A stretch of DNA of 64,000 nt from Patagioenas fasciata (Eukaryota > Chordata > Aves > Columbiformes > Columbidae): NCBI RefSeq assembly GCF_037038585.1, contig NC_092526.1, forward strand, positions 39,135,501-39,199,500. The letters are read 5' to 3'. Below are positions 27,948-39,900 of the stretch, one piece after another. A program made the translations under genes and the position numbers. Every line of letters begins with the position of its first letter. The stretch's first letter is position 1. The notes under the pieces are model-generated. The model had not been told where the DNA came from. It worked only from the letters and a program-made list of their open reading frames with translations, and did not search any database.

Positions 27948-28243
27948 GACTTCAGAATCATATTAATCCATGCAAGAAATAATCCAAGATCAAGGAGGTT
28001 AATTTTAATAACAGAGTCCAAAATACTACATAATGGAGTTTGAAATCAAGTATATGAATTCAAAAATAGCCAAAATAATCAGAAAGTGATCATGGGGACT
28101 TCACAATCATATTAATCCATGCAAGAAATAATCTAAGATCAAGGAGGTGAATTCTAATAGTAACAATCAAAAATACTACAAAATGGAGTTTGAAATCAAG
28201 TATATGAATTCAAAGTAGCCAAAATAATCAGAAAGCGACCACA
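27948..28243. repeat. 149-bp tandem duplication, two copies
   Basis: Copy 1 begins at 27948 (GACTTCAGAATCATATTAAT) and copy 2 at 28097 (GACTTCACAATCATATTAAT), a period of 149 bp. Both continue through GCAAGAAATAAT, GGAGTTTGAAATCAAGTATA and AATAATCAGAAAG. The copies differ by scattered substitutions and small indels, so the duplication is not recent. It lies just upstream of the SF3B1 promoter and has no coding potential. Confidence 0.9.
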
Positions 28244-29048
28244 CGTGGATAGCAAATCAGAGCTAAACGTGTATGAGTAGCAATAAGCTGCTGCAGAGGA
28301 AGTAAATCTAATTGTAGCCCATTAAATTGGCATTGCATATAAAACCTTTGCTTTACTTGGCAGAGTCAAAGCCCTCAGTGGAGCACATGATGGTGGAGTT
28401 CATTTGGGGACTGCAGCTCAACAAAGGTGTGGACGAAGTTGCCACAGTCTAGAGGAGAGTAGGAGGAATGATCAGAGGCTCATGAAACATGACTTAGGTG
28501 GGAATGTATTAATAAACAGAAATTGTTTAGCTGTTCTGCAATAAATGTCCTCATGCAGCTTCCGCATTTCATTTGGAAACTATGAACTTTTTTCCCTGGT
28601 TTGTTGATGTAACATATACATATTTCAACATCACTGTCCACAGTGTAGATCATAACTGAGTGGGAGGGATTCTGTCCACATGCCAAGTTCTGGAAACTCT
28701 CCCTTACAGCCAGGTGTTGTGAATGAGCTCATTTTTCATTCTCTCAGTTTTCGGTAGCAGTAAGCACAAACCTCAGTAAAACACCACAGCTGGCCACACA
28801 AGTGCAAAGTCCATGATTGCCGAAGCATACAACACATTAATGATATTTCATAACACTGTAATATGTAATCTTACATAGCTTATTTGCTATTGTGCAGTTC
28901 TGTTGTACAACTGCTAAGATTCTAATTTCCTCAGGCATCTTTGCGACGAACAAAATTGAGTCCGCTTGAGAACTTCCAGTATGGTAAAATGCATAAATAT
29001 TTGCAAAAAGGGAGATAAATCGATGATGATAAAACTCATATTTGCTAC

Positions 29049-29611
29049 TGTCATGGTTTAACCCCAGCTGGCAACTCAGCCCCACGCAGCTGCTCACTCA
29101 GTCCTTCCTGGTGTGATGGGGGAGAGAATCAGAAGAGTGAAAGTGAGAAAAATAAAAATAAAATAATAATAAATAAATAAAGATGGTTTCATAGGTAAAG
29201 CAAAAGCCACACACACAAGCAAAGCACAACAAGGGATTCACTCCCTGCTCCCCATGTCAGGCAGGTGCTCAGCCATCTCCAGGAAAGCCAGGATACATCA
29301 CACATAACGGTGACCTGGGAAGACAAACATCACCCCCTTCCTTCTTCCTCCTCCCAAATATAAACTGAGCACGACATCACATGAGATGGAACGTCCCCTT
29401 GGCCAGTTTGGGTCACCTGTCCTGGCTGTGTCCTCTCACAGCTCCTTGTGCACCCGGCGCAGCCTGAGAAGTTGGAAAGTCCTTGACCACTACCCAGCAA
29501 CAACTCAAACATTGGTGTATTATCAATGTTATTCTCATTGTGGATCCCAAGCACAGCATCATGCCAGCTACTACGAAGAAAATTAACTCTATCCCAGCCA
29601 AAACCAGGACA
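29049..29611 (+). mobile_element. Solo LTR of an avian endogenous retrovirus
   Basis: Starts TGTCATGGTTTAACCCCAGC and ends CCAGCCAAAACCAGGACA, the TG...CA ends of a retroviral LTR. Internal landmarks known from neoavian LTRs are present: GGGGGAGAGAATCAGAAGAG, AAGCAAAGCACAAC, CAGCCATCTCCAGGAAAGC, GTCCTGGCTGTGTCC and CTACGAAGAAAATTAACTC. A TATA-like AAATATAAACTGAGC sits near 29356. No internal gag/pol/env sequence or second LTR flanks it, so it is a solo LTR left by recombination. The flanking pentamers (GCTAC left, ATTAC right) match at only three of five positions, so no clear target duplication remains. Confidence 0.8.
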
Positions 29612-32600
29612 ATTACTGACTAATCATTCCCCTTATGAAAGTTCGTAGTTCACATTATGGTTTTATGAGGACTGACTTAAAGAAAGCCAAGATTGTATGT
29701 TTCCTATGAATATGTATGTTTGACCAGTCAATTGATCTATACTGTCTGCATTGCATAGCTTGCAGAAGTTTGCTGAACAGTTCTGCTTGTAATATTTTAC
29801 ATAAACTACAGGTATTCAAATGTTCCTAGGAGACACTGTCATTCGAGAGTGCAGAGGGTCTTCTGGTTCTTCTCTTCGTGCCATTAAACTCACGTTCTGC
29901 ATTTCTAGAAAGATGCACTTGCACATACTCACAGGCCACAAAAGGAGATATCTACCGAGCTACCCAGGGACATGTGAGGGTAAGGTCAGGGCAGACAGTA
30001 ATGTCCTGCTGCAAGAATTTAATGCATGTAACTATTTTAAGTAAATGTCACATGCTCAGGTTCACTATGAAGATCAATTTGCAGGAACTTTCTCTTGTTT
30101 CTTCAGCCTGGCTTCCATCTTACATTAGGCAGAACAGTCGCAATATCGCATTTCTTCTGTTTTTAAACAGAACCAAGCTCAGGGGTTGCGATCCCAAGGA
30201 ACACTTTTAAATAGTAGTTGTGGAGTATGCCGTCTTCTGCGGAAAGGGGAGTTCTGTGTTGTGAGGGGAGTTGTGCTATGATGAAGCACTGTAAAGTGCT
30301 TGTGTCTCTTCCCCCCTCTCCTGCCAAATTCTGTATGCTGCCCCAGATTCTTTAATTTGTGTCTGCCTGTCAGAGCCTTGAGTCCAGATATTCGTTTCTT
30401 TACCTCTCTATTGCATAGCTTCCACAGGACATGGACAAGGTAGTAGTTTAGTGGTTTACTAGTCCTGTTTTGCCTGCCCAAGTTCCCACTCCCTTCCCCA
30501 CATACAGATGAACATACACGCCACAGAGATCCCAGTATGGGTTGGAAACAGATTGGATTTAAGAGCCCATAAGCTTTGCAGATCTGGAATCACATGTAAG
30601 TTAAAGACCTGTGAGGTCCTGCTTTACGTAACAGATTCAGGTCCAATTTCAGGGCCAGCTTAAGCTATCACTAGCTGGCACTGCTGCTGGAAGCAGCATC
30701 CAGCCACTCACTATGTCCTTGATTGACTCTGTCCATTATGCCAGGAGAAGTTTCTGGCACTGGTTCATTCAAAGAAGCCATGCTTCTGATTATACCCTCC
30801 TGACGATTTTTCCAAAAAGAACTTCTTATTTGTGTTATTTTTTTTCCCCATATCCAATGCTAGAATTGCACAGTGAGCTGACATTATGCAACAAGCCACA
30901 AACCTGGTCTAAACTCCCAGTCCTTCAATTTACCTTAGGTCTGTGCTCAGCTTCATGTGCTGGGGACAATTCACTGACATTTATCTGTCTATTAAAAGGC
31001 AAGAATTCCTAACTCAAAGAGAGGAAATATTTAACAGCAGCAATGTTTCAGCTCTGTAGAAACTTAGAGTTCCTCACACAATATGAGCAAGAAAAAATTA
31101 ACATGAAATTAAATCGCTCCCAGTCTCATTTTTGCTTCTGATATCAAGAAGTAGTAAGGTAAAAAAGGATCCTTTTTCTCACTGAAAAGCCAATGAGTTA
31201 AAAATCCAGGGTTTGAATGATTAGCTTTTTGGAGGGGTTTGAATGAGGGCTGCTCTGTGTTTTGCAGCACAGATGTGTGTGTAACCTGAACACAAACCTC
31301 CCCAGGTCTGTCACTGCTGGTAAGGACAGGCTGACAAACATAAATGAAAGGTTTCAAAACTGGCTATAAGTGAGTATGCACTGAGGTTTCAACCTCTTTT
31401 TGGATTTACAGGCCCACCAAAGTCTTACGAAGGTGTAGCAAGTCTAATCCTTCACACAACAGGTTTACAGCCAAGTACTTTTAATGATTGCTGTGCCAGA
31501 AACACCCAGTTCACTTGTACTATATGAAATACAAGAAAATTCTCTTGATTTTGTATTGTAGCTCCTCTTTAATCCACTGAAGACTGAAACAGTAAATCTG
31601 CCCTTAATTCCTAGCTGCATAATTTGCAGATGATGTAACTAGCAACTTAATAACCACCTATGCTTGCAGATCATCTTTCCCAGCCTAAATGTATGATTGC
31701 AAGAGATTTTGATATATTTCAAAGGCAAGTATTATTCAAAACTCATTTATAAATAAATACAACGGCTATATTTTTGCTTTACTCAGCATGTTTGTAAGCC
31801 AAAGGGGCATAGTAAAGTAGGTGCCCTATTCAGTCATCTGTAGGAAAAGAGTTGAATGTATTGTGTAAAAAATATCCTGCTTTTAAACAGGGTTATGCTT
31901 GCCACATCTAAGGTTGACTCTGTCTCACCGCCCACTTAAAAGGGTCCTTGAAATTCTTAAATGGTTTAAAAATAGTATAGACCTCATAATTGGAGTTCAA
32001 ACTGGACCTTTTCTTATGATGGTGGCATTACAAAAATAGCATTAAAAAAAATCTTTGTGGTCATGCAGCACAGCTCTTTCTGGTGTATCAGAAAGGTCTT
32101 GCATCTCTCTGGTGTTAAGTACTAATTTGGGCCACTCTTCCTGTCAAAGTTAGTAAATGCAAATCTCTCTTCCAACAGCAGATATCAAGCAAGATGTAAG
32201 AACTGTAATTCTGAGCCTACCAAAGGGGACAAAAAAGGCAAAAACCCCTCAAAGTGCACTCAAACATCTGTCATCTTGTATTTCTCAACACTCCCTGCAT
32301 TCAGCATTTAACTGATTTAATTCAAATAGCTTTACACTGGGCCTAAAATTCTAGTTGCATTTAATTGAGTGGGAACGGGTTCATCACACGGCTGAAGGGA
32401 CATTGTTGACAATCCACCCAAGCTGTTTTTCTAGACTGATACAACCCAGACACGTGTTCAAGTTAAGAATGTGTAAATACTTTCGAGTAGCAAGGCTCAA
32501 TTCAACATTCCCAGTCAAGAGCTGAGTAGTTCATCAGGTACTAAATTACCAAAAAAAAAAAATTACTGTTGTACAAAAATAGAATTTGCAGACTTATTTT

Positions 32601-32783
32601 TAAACAACTTATGTGTAACACAATATTGCTTATGACATGTATTATGAGATAAATGTCACTTAAACAGCAGTTGTTCAATTGCAGGACAGTTGTAAAACAC
32701 ACTTTTGCTCATTGAGGCTGTATTTGAAATGTGAACTATGAGAAAGCATGAGTTAACAATCCAAATGTTTTGTTCCAATTTGT

Positions 32784-33138
32784 AGTGGAGACTGAGGGGT
32801 GATTCATTCATGGGGATCAGTATGGAAAGGGGGAGTGTCAGGAGGATGGAGCCAGGCTCTTCTGGGTGACAACCAGTGACAGGACAAGGGGTAATGGGTA
32901 CAAACTGGAACACAGGCGGTTCCACTTATATATGAGAAGAAACTTGTTCCTGGTGAGGGTGCCAGAGCCTGGCCCAGGCTGCCCAGGGAGGTTGTGGAGT
33001 CTCCTTCTCTGCAGACATTCAAACCCGCCTGGACACCTTCCTGTGGAACCTCAGCTGGGTGTTCCTGCTCCATGGGGGGATTGCACTGGATGAGCTTCCC
33101 AGGGCCCTTCCAACCCCTGACATTCTGGGATTCTGTGA
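32784..33138 (+). mobile_element. CR1 LINE fragment just upstream of the COQ10B CpG island
   Basis: Sense-oriented CR1 3' part. It runs from GGAGACTGAGGGGTGATTCA through GTGACAGGACAAGGGGTAAT and GTTGTGGAGTCTCCTTCTC to the terminus CATTCTGGGATTCTGTGACA. It is the same subfamily as the pieces at 7402, 33990 and 61375. It is about 95 percent identical by eye to 33990-34195 over their shared 3' 205 bp. Confidence 0.92.
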
Positions 33139-33279
33139 CACGACGCCCTTATGATTACAGCCAGCTCTGTGGAGGCACTGGCGAGCTTTGATAACGTGGG
33201 TTCCTCTCAACTCCAGCCCGCTCCGAGCAGCGGCAGGTTAAGCACCACATCACCACACACCTGAGGGAGCAGCCCCTGC

Positions 33280-33960
33280 TGAGCGAAAGGGACGCGCGGG
33301 ATGAAGGGCTGGCACGCACCGAGTTGGAAGGCCCTTATGGGCCGCCCCAACCGCATTGGGCAGAGCTCCTCTTACCGGCTGCTCCTTGCGCAGCGGAGGA
33401 CCCGCAGAGGGCCAGAGAGGAACCGCGGTTCCCGCCCCCAGCCCGCCCTGTGGTGACGAGCGGGAAAAGGGGCGGAGCCACTATTGCTGCCCGCAAGCCC
33501 AATTATAGCCGTGCGCGGGGCTCGCGCGCCGCCGGGCCAATCAGGCGCAAGGCCGCTCTCCCCCCTCGCGCTGTCTCGTGACGGCGGCCCCCGCGCGGCG
33601 ATAGGCGGGGCTGGGGGCGCGGCCGCGCGGCCCGGCCGTTAGGCAGCGCGCGGCGCTGGGCGGGCGGGGCAGCCGGTGAGGAGCGGGGTCGAGATGGCGC
33701 GGAGCGGCCGGGCGCTGGGCAGGGCTCTGGCCCAGGGGCTCGCCGCCGCCGCCCCGCCGCGCACCGCCGCTGTCAGGTACGCGGGGCGAGGCGGAGTGAG
33801 CGCGGGGATGACAGCCGGGAGCGCGCCGCCGTGTTTGGTTCCGTCTCGTCCCGGGGCCCCGCCGCCCCTCAGAGCGCCGGCCGAGCGGCCCCGGGCCCGG
33901 GGGCGGTTGGGGCCGCCTGGGGCGCGCGGGCCCTCAGTAGACTCCAGAGTGAACGCTGCC
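33280..33960 (+). promoter_or_regulatory. COQ10B: COQ10B CpG-island promoter
   Basis: CpG-dense block around the COQ10B start codon. It contains a CCAAT box (GGGCCAATCAG, CCAAT at 33537-33541), a CRE-like TCGTGACGG near 33574 and GC boxes (AGGCGGGGCTGGGG near 33603, GGGCGGGGC near 33660). There is no convincing TATA box; an AATTATAGC lies near 33500. This is a housekeeping-type promoter. It is bounded on both sides by same-orientation CR1 copies. Confidence 0.8.
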
Positions 33961-36900
33961 CGGCGGGAGCTGGTGGCTCTGGGGAAGGAAAGGAAGAAAC
34001 TTGTTCCTGGTGAGGGTGTCAGAGCCTGGCCCAGGCTGCCCAGGGAGGTTGTGGAGTCTCCTTCTCTGCAGACATTCAAACCCGCCTGGACACCTTCTTG
34101 TGTAACCTCATCTGGGTGTTCCTGCTCCATGGGGGGATTGCACTGGATGAGCTTTCCAGGTCCCTTCCAACCCCTGACATTCTGGGATTCTGTGAAGGGG
34201 AGAGGGACCGCGGGATCCCCCGCTCTGCACTGCATGGTTCGGTGGCTGTTGGCTCCTTCCAACGCGGGCACAGAAGAACTAAATGATTTTTAGATTATAA
34301 ACTTGCCTCTTTGCTTGAGCCGGTGGTGTAACTTTGAGCAATCCACTAAAGAAGCGAAAAACCAAGTAAAGTGCTCAGATGTTTTCCATTTAAAAAAACG
34401 CAACAAGTTGCTTGTCCCCCGATTGCATGTAACAACCTGAAAAACAAAACGTGCCTTGGGAGAGGAGCTGATCTGGTAACTGGAAGAAAATGAACAAGCA
34501 GATTTCAGAGTGTAATCTGAAAAATCTTAAAAGAGGAGGAAAAAAGTTCACCTGTTACTACTGTTATGGCAGTGATGCTCTGTTTCTTTATTAAATTCAA
34601 AGCCTCGCTGTCATCCTCATAAAACCAGTGAAAAAGTGGAATAGAGGTTGGTTCAGGATGTCAAATTTCAAGCAGTCATTTGACAGAAGTGTTAGTGTGC
34701 AGTGGTATCATCTGTCATTTCACTTGGGCCACATTTCTTTGTGTTTTAATTTTTAGGATGTGTTTGCAATAGTTCAGTCCTGGTAAAATCGCTGTTTTTT
34801 AAATAGTATATTCGAGTGCTGATCTGAGGGCAAAAATCGATAAATGGGAAGGGTACATGGATAAGGAAACTCATTAAGTGTCTGGTTGCAACCTTAGTTT
34901 CTAGTGTAAGCTGTGAGGATCTTGGCAGCTGGTTTTAGACAAGTGCAGGCTGAATCCAGATGGGTGCCTTGTGATTTGTGGCCACAAGTCAGGTGCGCTT
35001 TACCTCTTGCAGTTGTCGGAGCGTTTCCTGTGCCGAGCAGCAGACTTCAAGGACTCGGGTGGTAAACTGGCCTCTTGTGCTTATTCAGACAGAGATGCTA
35101 ATGAGGACCCTTGCTGGCAACACTCAGTTTTGGGGATGTGAGCAGGTGTCAACAAAGAATTTGAATGAGATGGACTCATACAAGTGCCATTAGATATCAC
35201 CTTATGGAAGTAGCAGCTGGAAATAACAGTAAACACAATTGCCCTGGTCAGGAGTTGGAGGTCCCTTTTTTCAAAATTAAGTTGATCTTTGGGCTTTGAA
35301 AATTGTGTAACTATTAAAAATAATCATTGAATATGGATCACTTATGTACGTTTGCCATACACGGGTAAATGCTTCTTTTTGGGGTCATGGCAGTCAAGTG
35401 ATACCGCGATTAGCCCCCACATGTTCAGAGGAAGCAGCGAGTGGCAAAATTGAGCGATGCTGTACGAGCAGCAGGGGGGTGGATACAGGGGTGTTGCTGT
35501 CAGAGGCTAAACATGGGTGGGTGGCGTGTCTGAATTCTTCTGCAGCCTTGATCAGGGTCACAAAACACATGTGACGGTCCATTGAAATCTGTTGCTTTTG
35601 TGGTTTCTTGAAGAGGTTTGCTTTCCTGAACTGGGACTGAGCCCAGTGTGTTCTCACAGCATCTGTTTTCCTTTAGATAAAATCAGGAGAGAGGTGAAGT
35701 CTCACCATGTTTGTTAGCATTATAACCTCTCTTAACCTTGCCTTCCTTGTCTGGCAATATAATTGTGAAAAGGACTTCAAGGACATCGTCTTACAGCAGC
35801 TAAAAGATAATAATCTTTAATAATAACCTGCAGAGATAGTTTTTTCAGCCTTGTAGCTGAAACAAGTCTAGATAAAACTGTGTGAAACAATATACTGGCG
35901 TAGCATGGCAGTAAAAAAACAAACCAAGAGAAGGAACCCGGCAACTAGTTTGGACTATGTACCACATGTAACCCCAGATGGAGAAACTAAAGTGACTTCA
36001 CTCTCTAGAATGGGGTCAGGTCCAAACATTTGAACACTTTCTATGAATTTGGGTGAGGCAGCTACAATATTACTGGCACCCTTCCAGCGTGTCTGTCAAA
36101 GCAATGCTTTTCCTTAAGGGTCTCCAGACTCTGTGGAAAAATACAGACTATGTCCACATCCTTTGAGATACAGTTGCAAACATTTGAAGAGCTTGATCTC
36201 TTGAGACTTTTAAAGTCAATCTTTTCTTTCTTAATTTCAATACTGTACTTCTGTCCCATCTGCAGTAATTCCTTTTCAACTGCAGTGATTACAATCTGTG
36301 TTGTCAGTCATCATGCTTATTTATTTTTAAAGTCTGTACAGGCAGCTGATGGTGATGAGTATTTTCCTCCAAACTCACTACCAGTTAATTATTTGCCTGT
36401 CCCCTGATACAGCAACCATACAAGCTGACGAGGTCAGTCCTAGGTCATTACTGTGTTTCTTCAGAATTCAAAGTTATTTAAATAACTTGTTACTACTAAT
36501 GTCAATTGTCTGAAATTGGTAACTGTAATTTCCTAGACTACTTTGGTGGTTAGTAAAAAATGTGTCTATCTGTTCAGTATGTTTAAAAAAAACCCCAAAC
36601 AACCCAAACCAACCACTACACCAGCCTGATGTTGATTGAGGAAGATTGGTTCAATTTTTGCCTATGTGAATCCTAAAGTATTAATAACAATCCTGATTGT
36701 TTCTTTAGAGAAAGGGCAAAAAAAGACCTTGGCTGCTCTTCAGCTTCTGTTTGTAGAATCACTGACAGCAAATAGTGGCATTTTTAGCTTGCTGGTGCCA
36801 AAATTGAGAGCTTTTGAGGTAGCATTTTGCACCTTAACTGAGTTGATCTAGGCAAAAATCAATAATTTAACAGAACAGAGCTATTAATCACAATATTGGT

Positions 36901-39900
36901 TAGATTTTAGTGTAGATGTTGACAGAGAACACTGAGGTGCAATCTTAGAATTACTAACATTTCTTAAAGGTATTTTGTTCAGTTTTATTTATGAAAATAC
37001 TGTGTCCAAGGTTTTGCATATTTTCTGGAGGAAATTTTGAAATCTGGGCAACCGATGCACTTTCTGAAAGGACTTTCAAAATGAAACTGTCCTTTGAAGA
37101 GAAGGAAGGATGGCAGCAGAGGATTATAGCAGATCCAATTTGGTATCTCCAAGTGGAATCTTCTTGCTGCGTATTCCAAAAGGGTAACGTATTGCACACT
37201 GTGCCTTGATTTTGCTGTTAAGAAAGCCTGTTCTGCAAATTAAGTGCATATGAGGCTTGTTCATGAACTCAGGCTGCTGTGAAGCAAATGTTTAACGGGG
37301 CCCTTTGTATTTTATTCTGCCAGTTACTTTTCTCGTGACTGGGGCTATTTTTAGTTTCGCCTAAGGGGAAAAAAAAGTCCCCCTTGTATTTTTAACACTT
37401 CGTATACTGTTACAAGCCTTTGTTTTTCCATCTGACTCTTGACATTTTCTGTAACGTTATACAACAGACTCTTCATCTCACCTGAATGTGCTGTTATTGA
37501 TTTTGCGATACAAAACACATCTAAAAGCATTTTCACTGTTGCAGGCACTTGGCTTCCTGTGGTATTCTGATGACCAGAACTTCTCCTTTGCAAGTACCTG
37601 TAATGAGCCATACCTTTTCAAGAACTTTCTTCAAGATTGCTGCACCACTAGTCAACAAAAGAAAAGAATATTCTGAAAGAAGAATTATAGGGTTTGTATA
37701 GAAGTGTGGAAAGAGACTTTATGTGCTTATCGATTTTGTGTTTGCTGTAATTAACCCAAACCACTAGATGTTCAAAGACTGAGCTATCCCTGAAGACACA
37801 TGTCCCTGTGACTCTGCCCAACTGGAGACTACAAAGGAGTTTTGACTTTCAGAATTTGTAGTGATCAGGCTTTTCCAGTCTAAAATTCAGTATAAAAAAA
37901 TACAGGAACCCAAGCCCCTTACCTCATAGAAAGAAACAGCAGAAATAACCCTTCTATTCCATGACAAAACAAAACCCTGAAAGGGAAGAATTCACATCCG
38001 GTGAAATGGTGAAACCAACAGGTGTGAAAACTGTCACTTTGTTCCCTTCTGCCCCAAATGCATGTTAATGTTTGCACTTACATTATGTTGTGCTTCTCAC
38101 TTCTTGAGATTGTCTTCCTTAAGAGAAGGAAAATAATGAGTTGCGTAATGAAGAAAATTAGGCACATAGAAAAAGATTTTGAAATCCTGGTTGCCTTAAA
38201 GATGGTGGGACAATTCCAGGTCATTTAATGAAACTGGGAACTGCCCCCAGTCTTTGGTCCACAGTAATACAAACTACTTGTTTTTACTGCGCTTAACATT
38301 CCTTTATGTTAGTCTCTTCAAAAGAGCCTTTGTCCAATAGCACTCACTGTTGAGTACCATTGACCACATGCTTCATTTTAAACGCAGATGGAATTAAGCG
38401 TGTGCTTTAATCTGTTTCGGAGTCAGAACTAAAAATTAAAAAGCATAGCTCTGTAATACGTTACAATAGAATCAACTGAAATATTGCCATCGTATTCTTT
38501 TATATGATTGCAATATGCTACGTGAGCAGGAGGGCTGCACAAAACGACCTCCAGAGGTGCCTTCCAACCTCAGCCGTTCTGTGAGGTTTTTCCAGTGCAT
38601 GCATTTTTCACTTAATTGATTTTATTTGGGCTAAAATAAGGGAAATGGTGCTCCTCTATTTAAACCTTATGAAATACGGTATTTTAGTTCTGATACATCT
38701 TTTCTTAGTAGCCATGAAGTGTAGATTATTTATGTGGAATGTCTAAGCTCTACATAAATGGAGACAGCTGTACTCTAAAACCTGTTTTTCCATTCGAAAT
38801 GTATGTGTATTTACCTGATATTGCAGAAGGTAGCAGACTGCAGGTTCACTGTTCACTAACTGTACTACTGGATTTTGTGTGGTGTTTTGCATCTTTATGC
38901 AAAGACTTTTCCCAGTTTATCTTGTTCTGTTTTCCCCTCCTTTTGATTTCCAAAAACAGCAGTAGTGTTTTCAGGTGACTCTCTGTTTACCTTGCAAACT
39001 GCCATTTATACCATCTTTGAAACTTCTTAATATCGAATTTGAAGTTAATACCTTGTAAATAATGTTCATGTTTCTCTCCCCAGGTATTCTATGCAGGAAA
39101 TGTATGAAGTTGTTGCTGTTGTGGAGAATTACAAGCTATTTGTTCCTTGGTGTAAGAAGTCAGATATCTTATCGAAGCGCTCTGGATACTGCAAAGCACA
39201 GCTAGAAATAGGATTCCCTCCTGTAGTGGAGAGGTATACGTCGGTTGTTACCCTAGTGAGACCACATTTAGTAAAGGTAGCTAATTTTTTTTCTTAGCTC
39301 TAACTTTCTGTAACCTTTTTCTGTTGAAATTCAAGTTCATTAGTGCTTCAAAACAAAATTGGTGCTGGAAGTGCTTTGTGTGGCTCACAACTTGTGTTGC
39401 TTTTGTTTAAAGACTTGAGTTAACTGGAGAGGATTTCAATGTGCTTTTAAAGCATAAGCTGCCAAATGAGATAGGAATTACTTTTTAATTTCCCTTATCT
39501 GCAGAAACTAGCAGCCATTAATGAAGATTCACCATTTTTGTTTGGTTTTGTTAACGTTTTGTCCAAGCCTCTCTAAATGCAGGATTAGTACTCACTTTAA
39601 AATTAACTTTGACAATTGTAGCCTCTGGTGCCTTAGCAAAACTGGTATCAGTCATTACTTTTCTTCTGACAATTTTAACTCGCTAATATGAGGAGTCTTT
39701 AATATAAGTGTAGGATTTGCTGAAGAGCTTGTTATTCAGTGTATTGATAAGATAGAAGGGTAGATTTGAAGTCCATTTTTTAGAATTAATTTGTTCAGAA
39801 TAGAAACAGTTGTATTTCTCCTCCTCTTGTCTTTTCAAGAGCAATAATTAAAAACATCAAGGGAGAAATTTTAGATGATGTCTGGATCTCATAACTAGTT

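Larger units (their letters stand above)
28244..33280. other. Intergenic region between SF3B1 and COQ10B
   Basis: About 5 kb between the divergently transcribed SF3B1 and COQ10B. Apart from the solo LTR (29049-29611) and a CR1 piece (32784-33138) I see only AT-rich unique DNA. Open frames are short, with no recognisable product, and no RNA gene was recognised. Confidence 0.55.

Noticed and set aside
33639-34271. 210-codon minus-strand frame opposite COQ10B exon 1
   Set aside because: Made of antisense CR1 and GC-rich promoter sequence, with no recognisable domain.
33676-34293. 205-codon frame starting upstream of COQ10B
   Set aside because: It begins at a GTG, is in frame with COQ10B exon 1, then runs through intron 1 into a CR1. 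The exon 1 to exon 2 splice gives a proper COQ10 protein instead.
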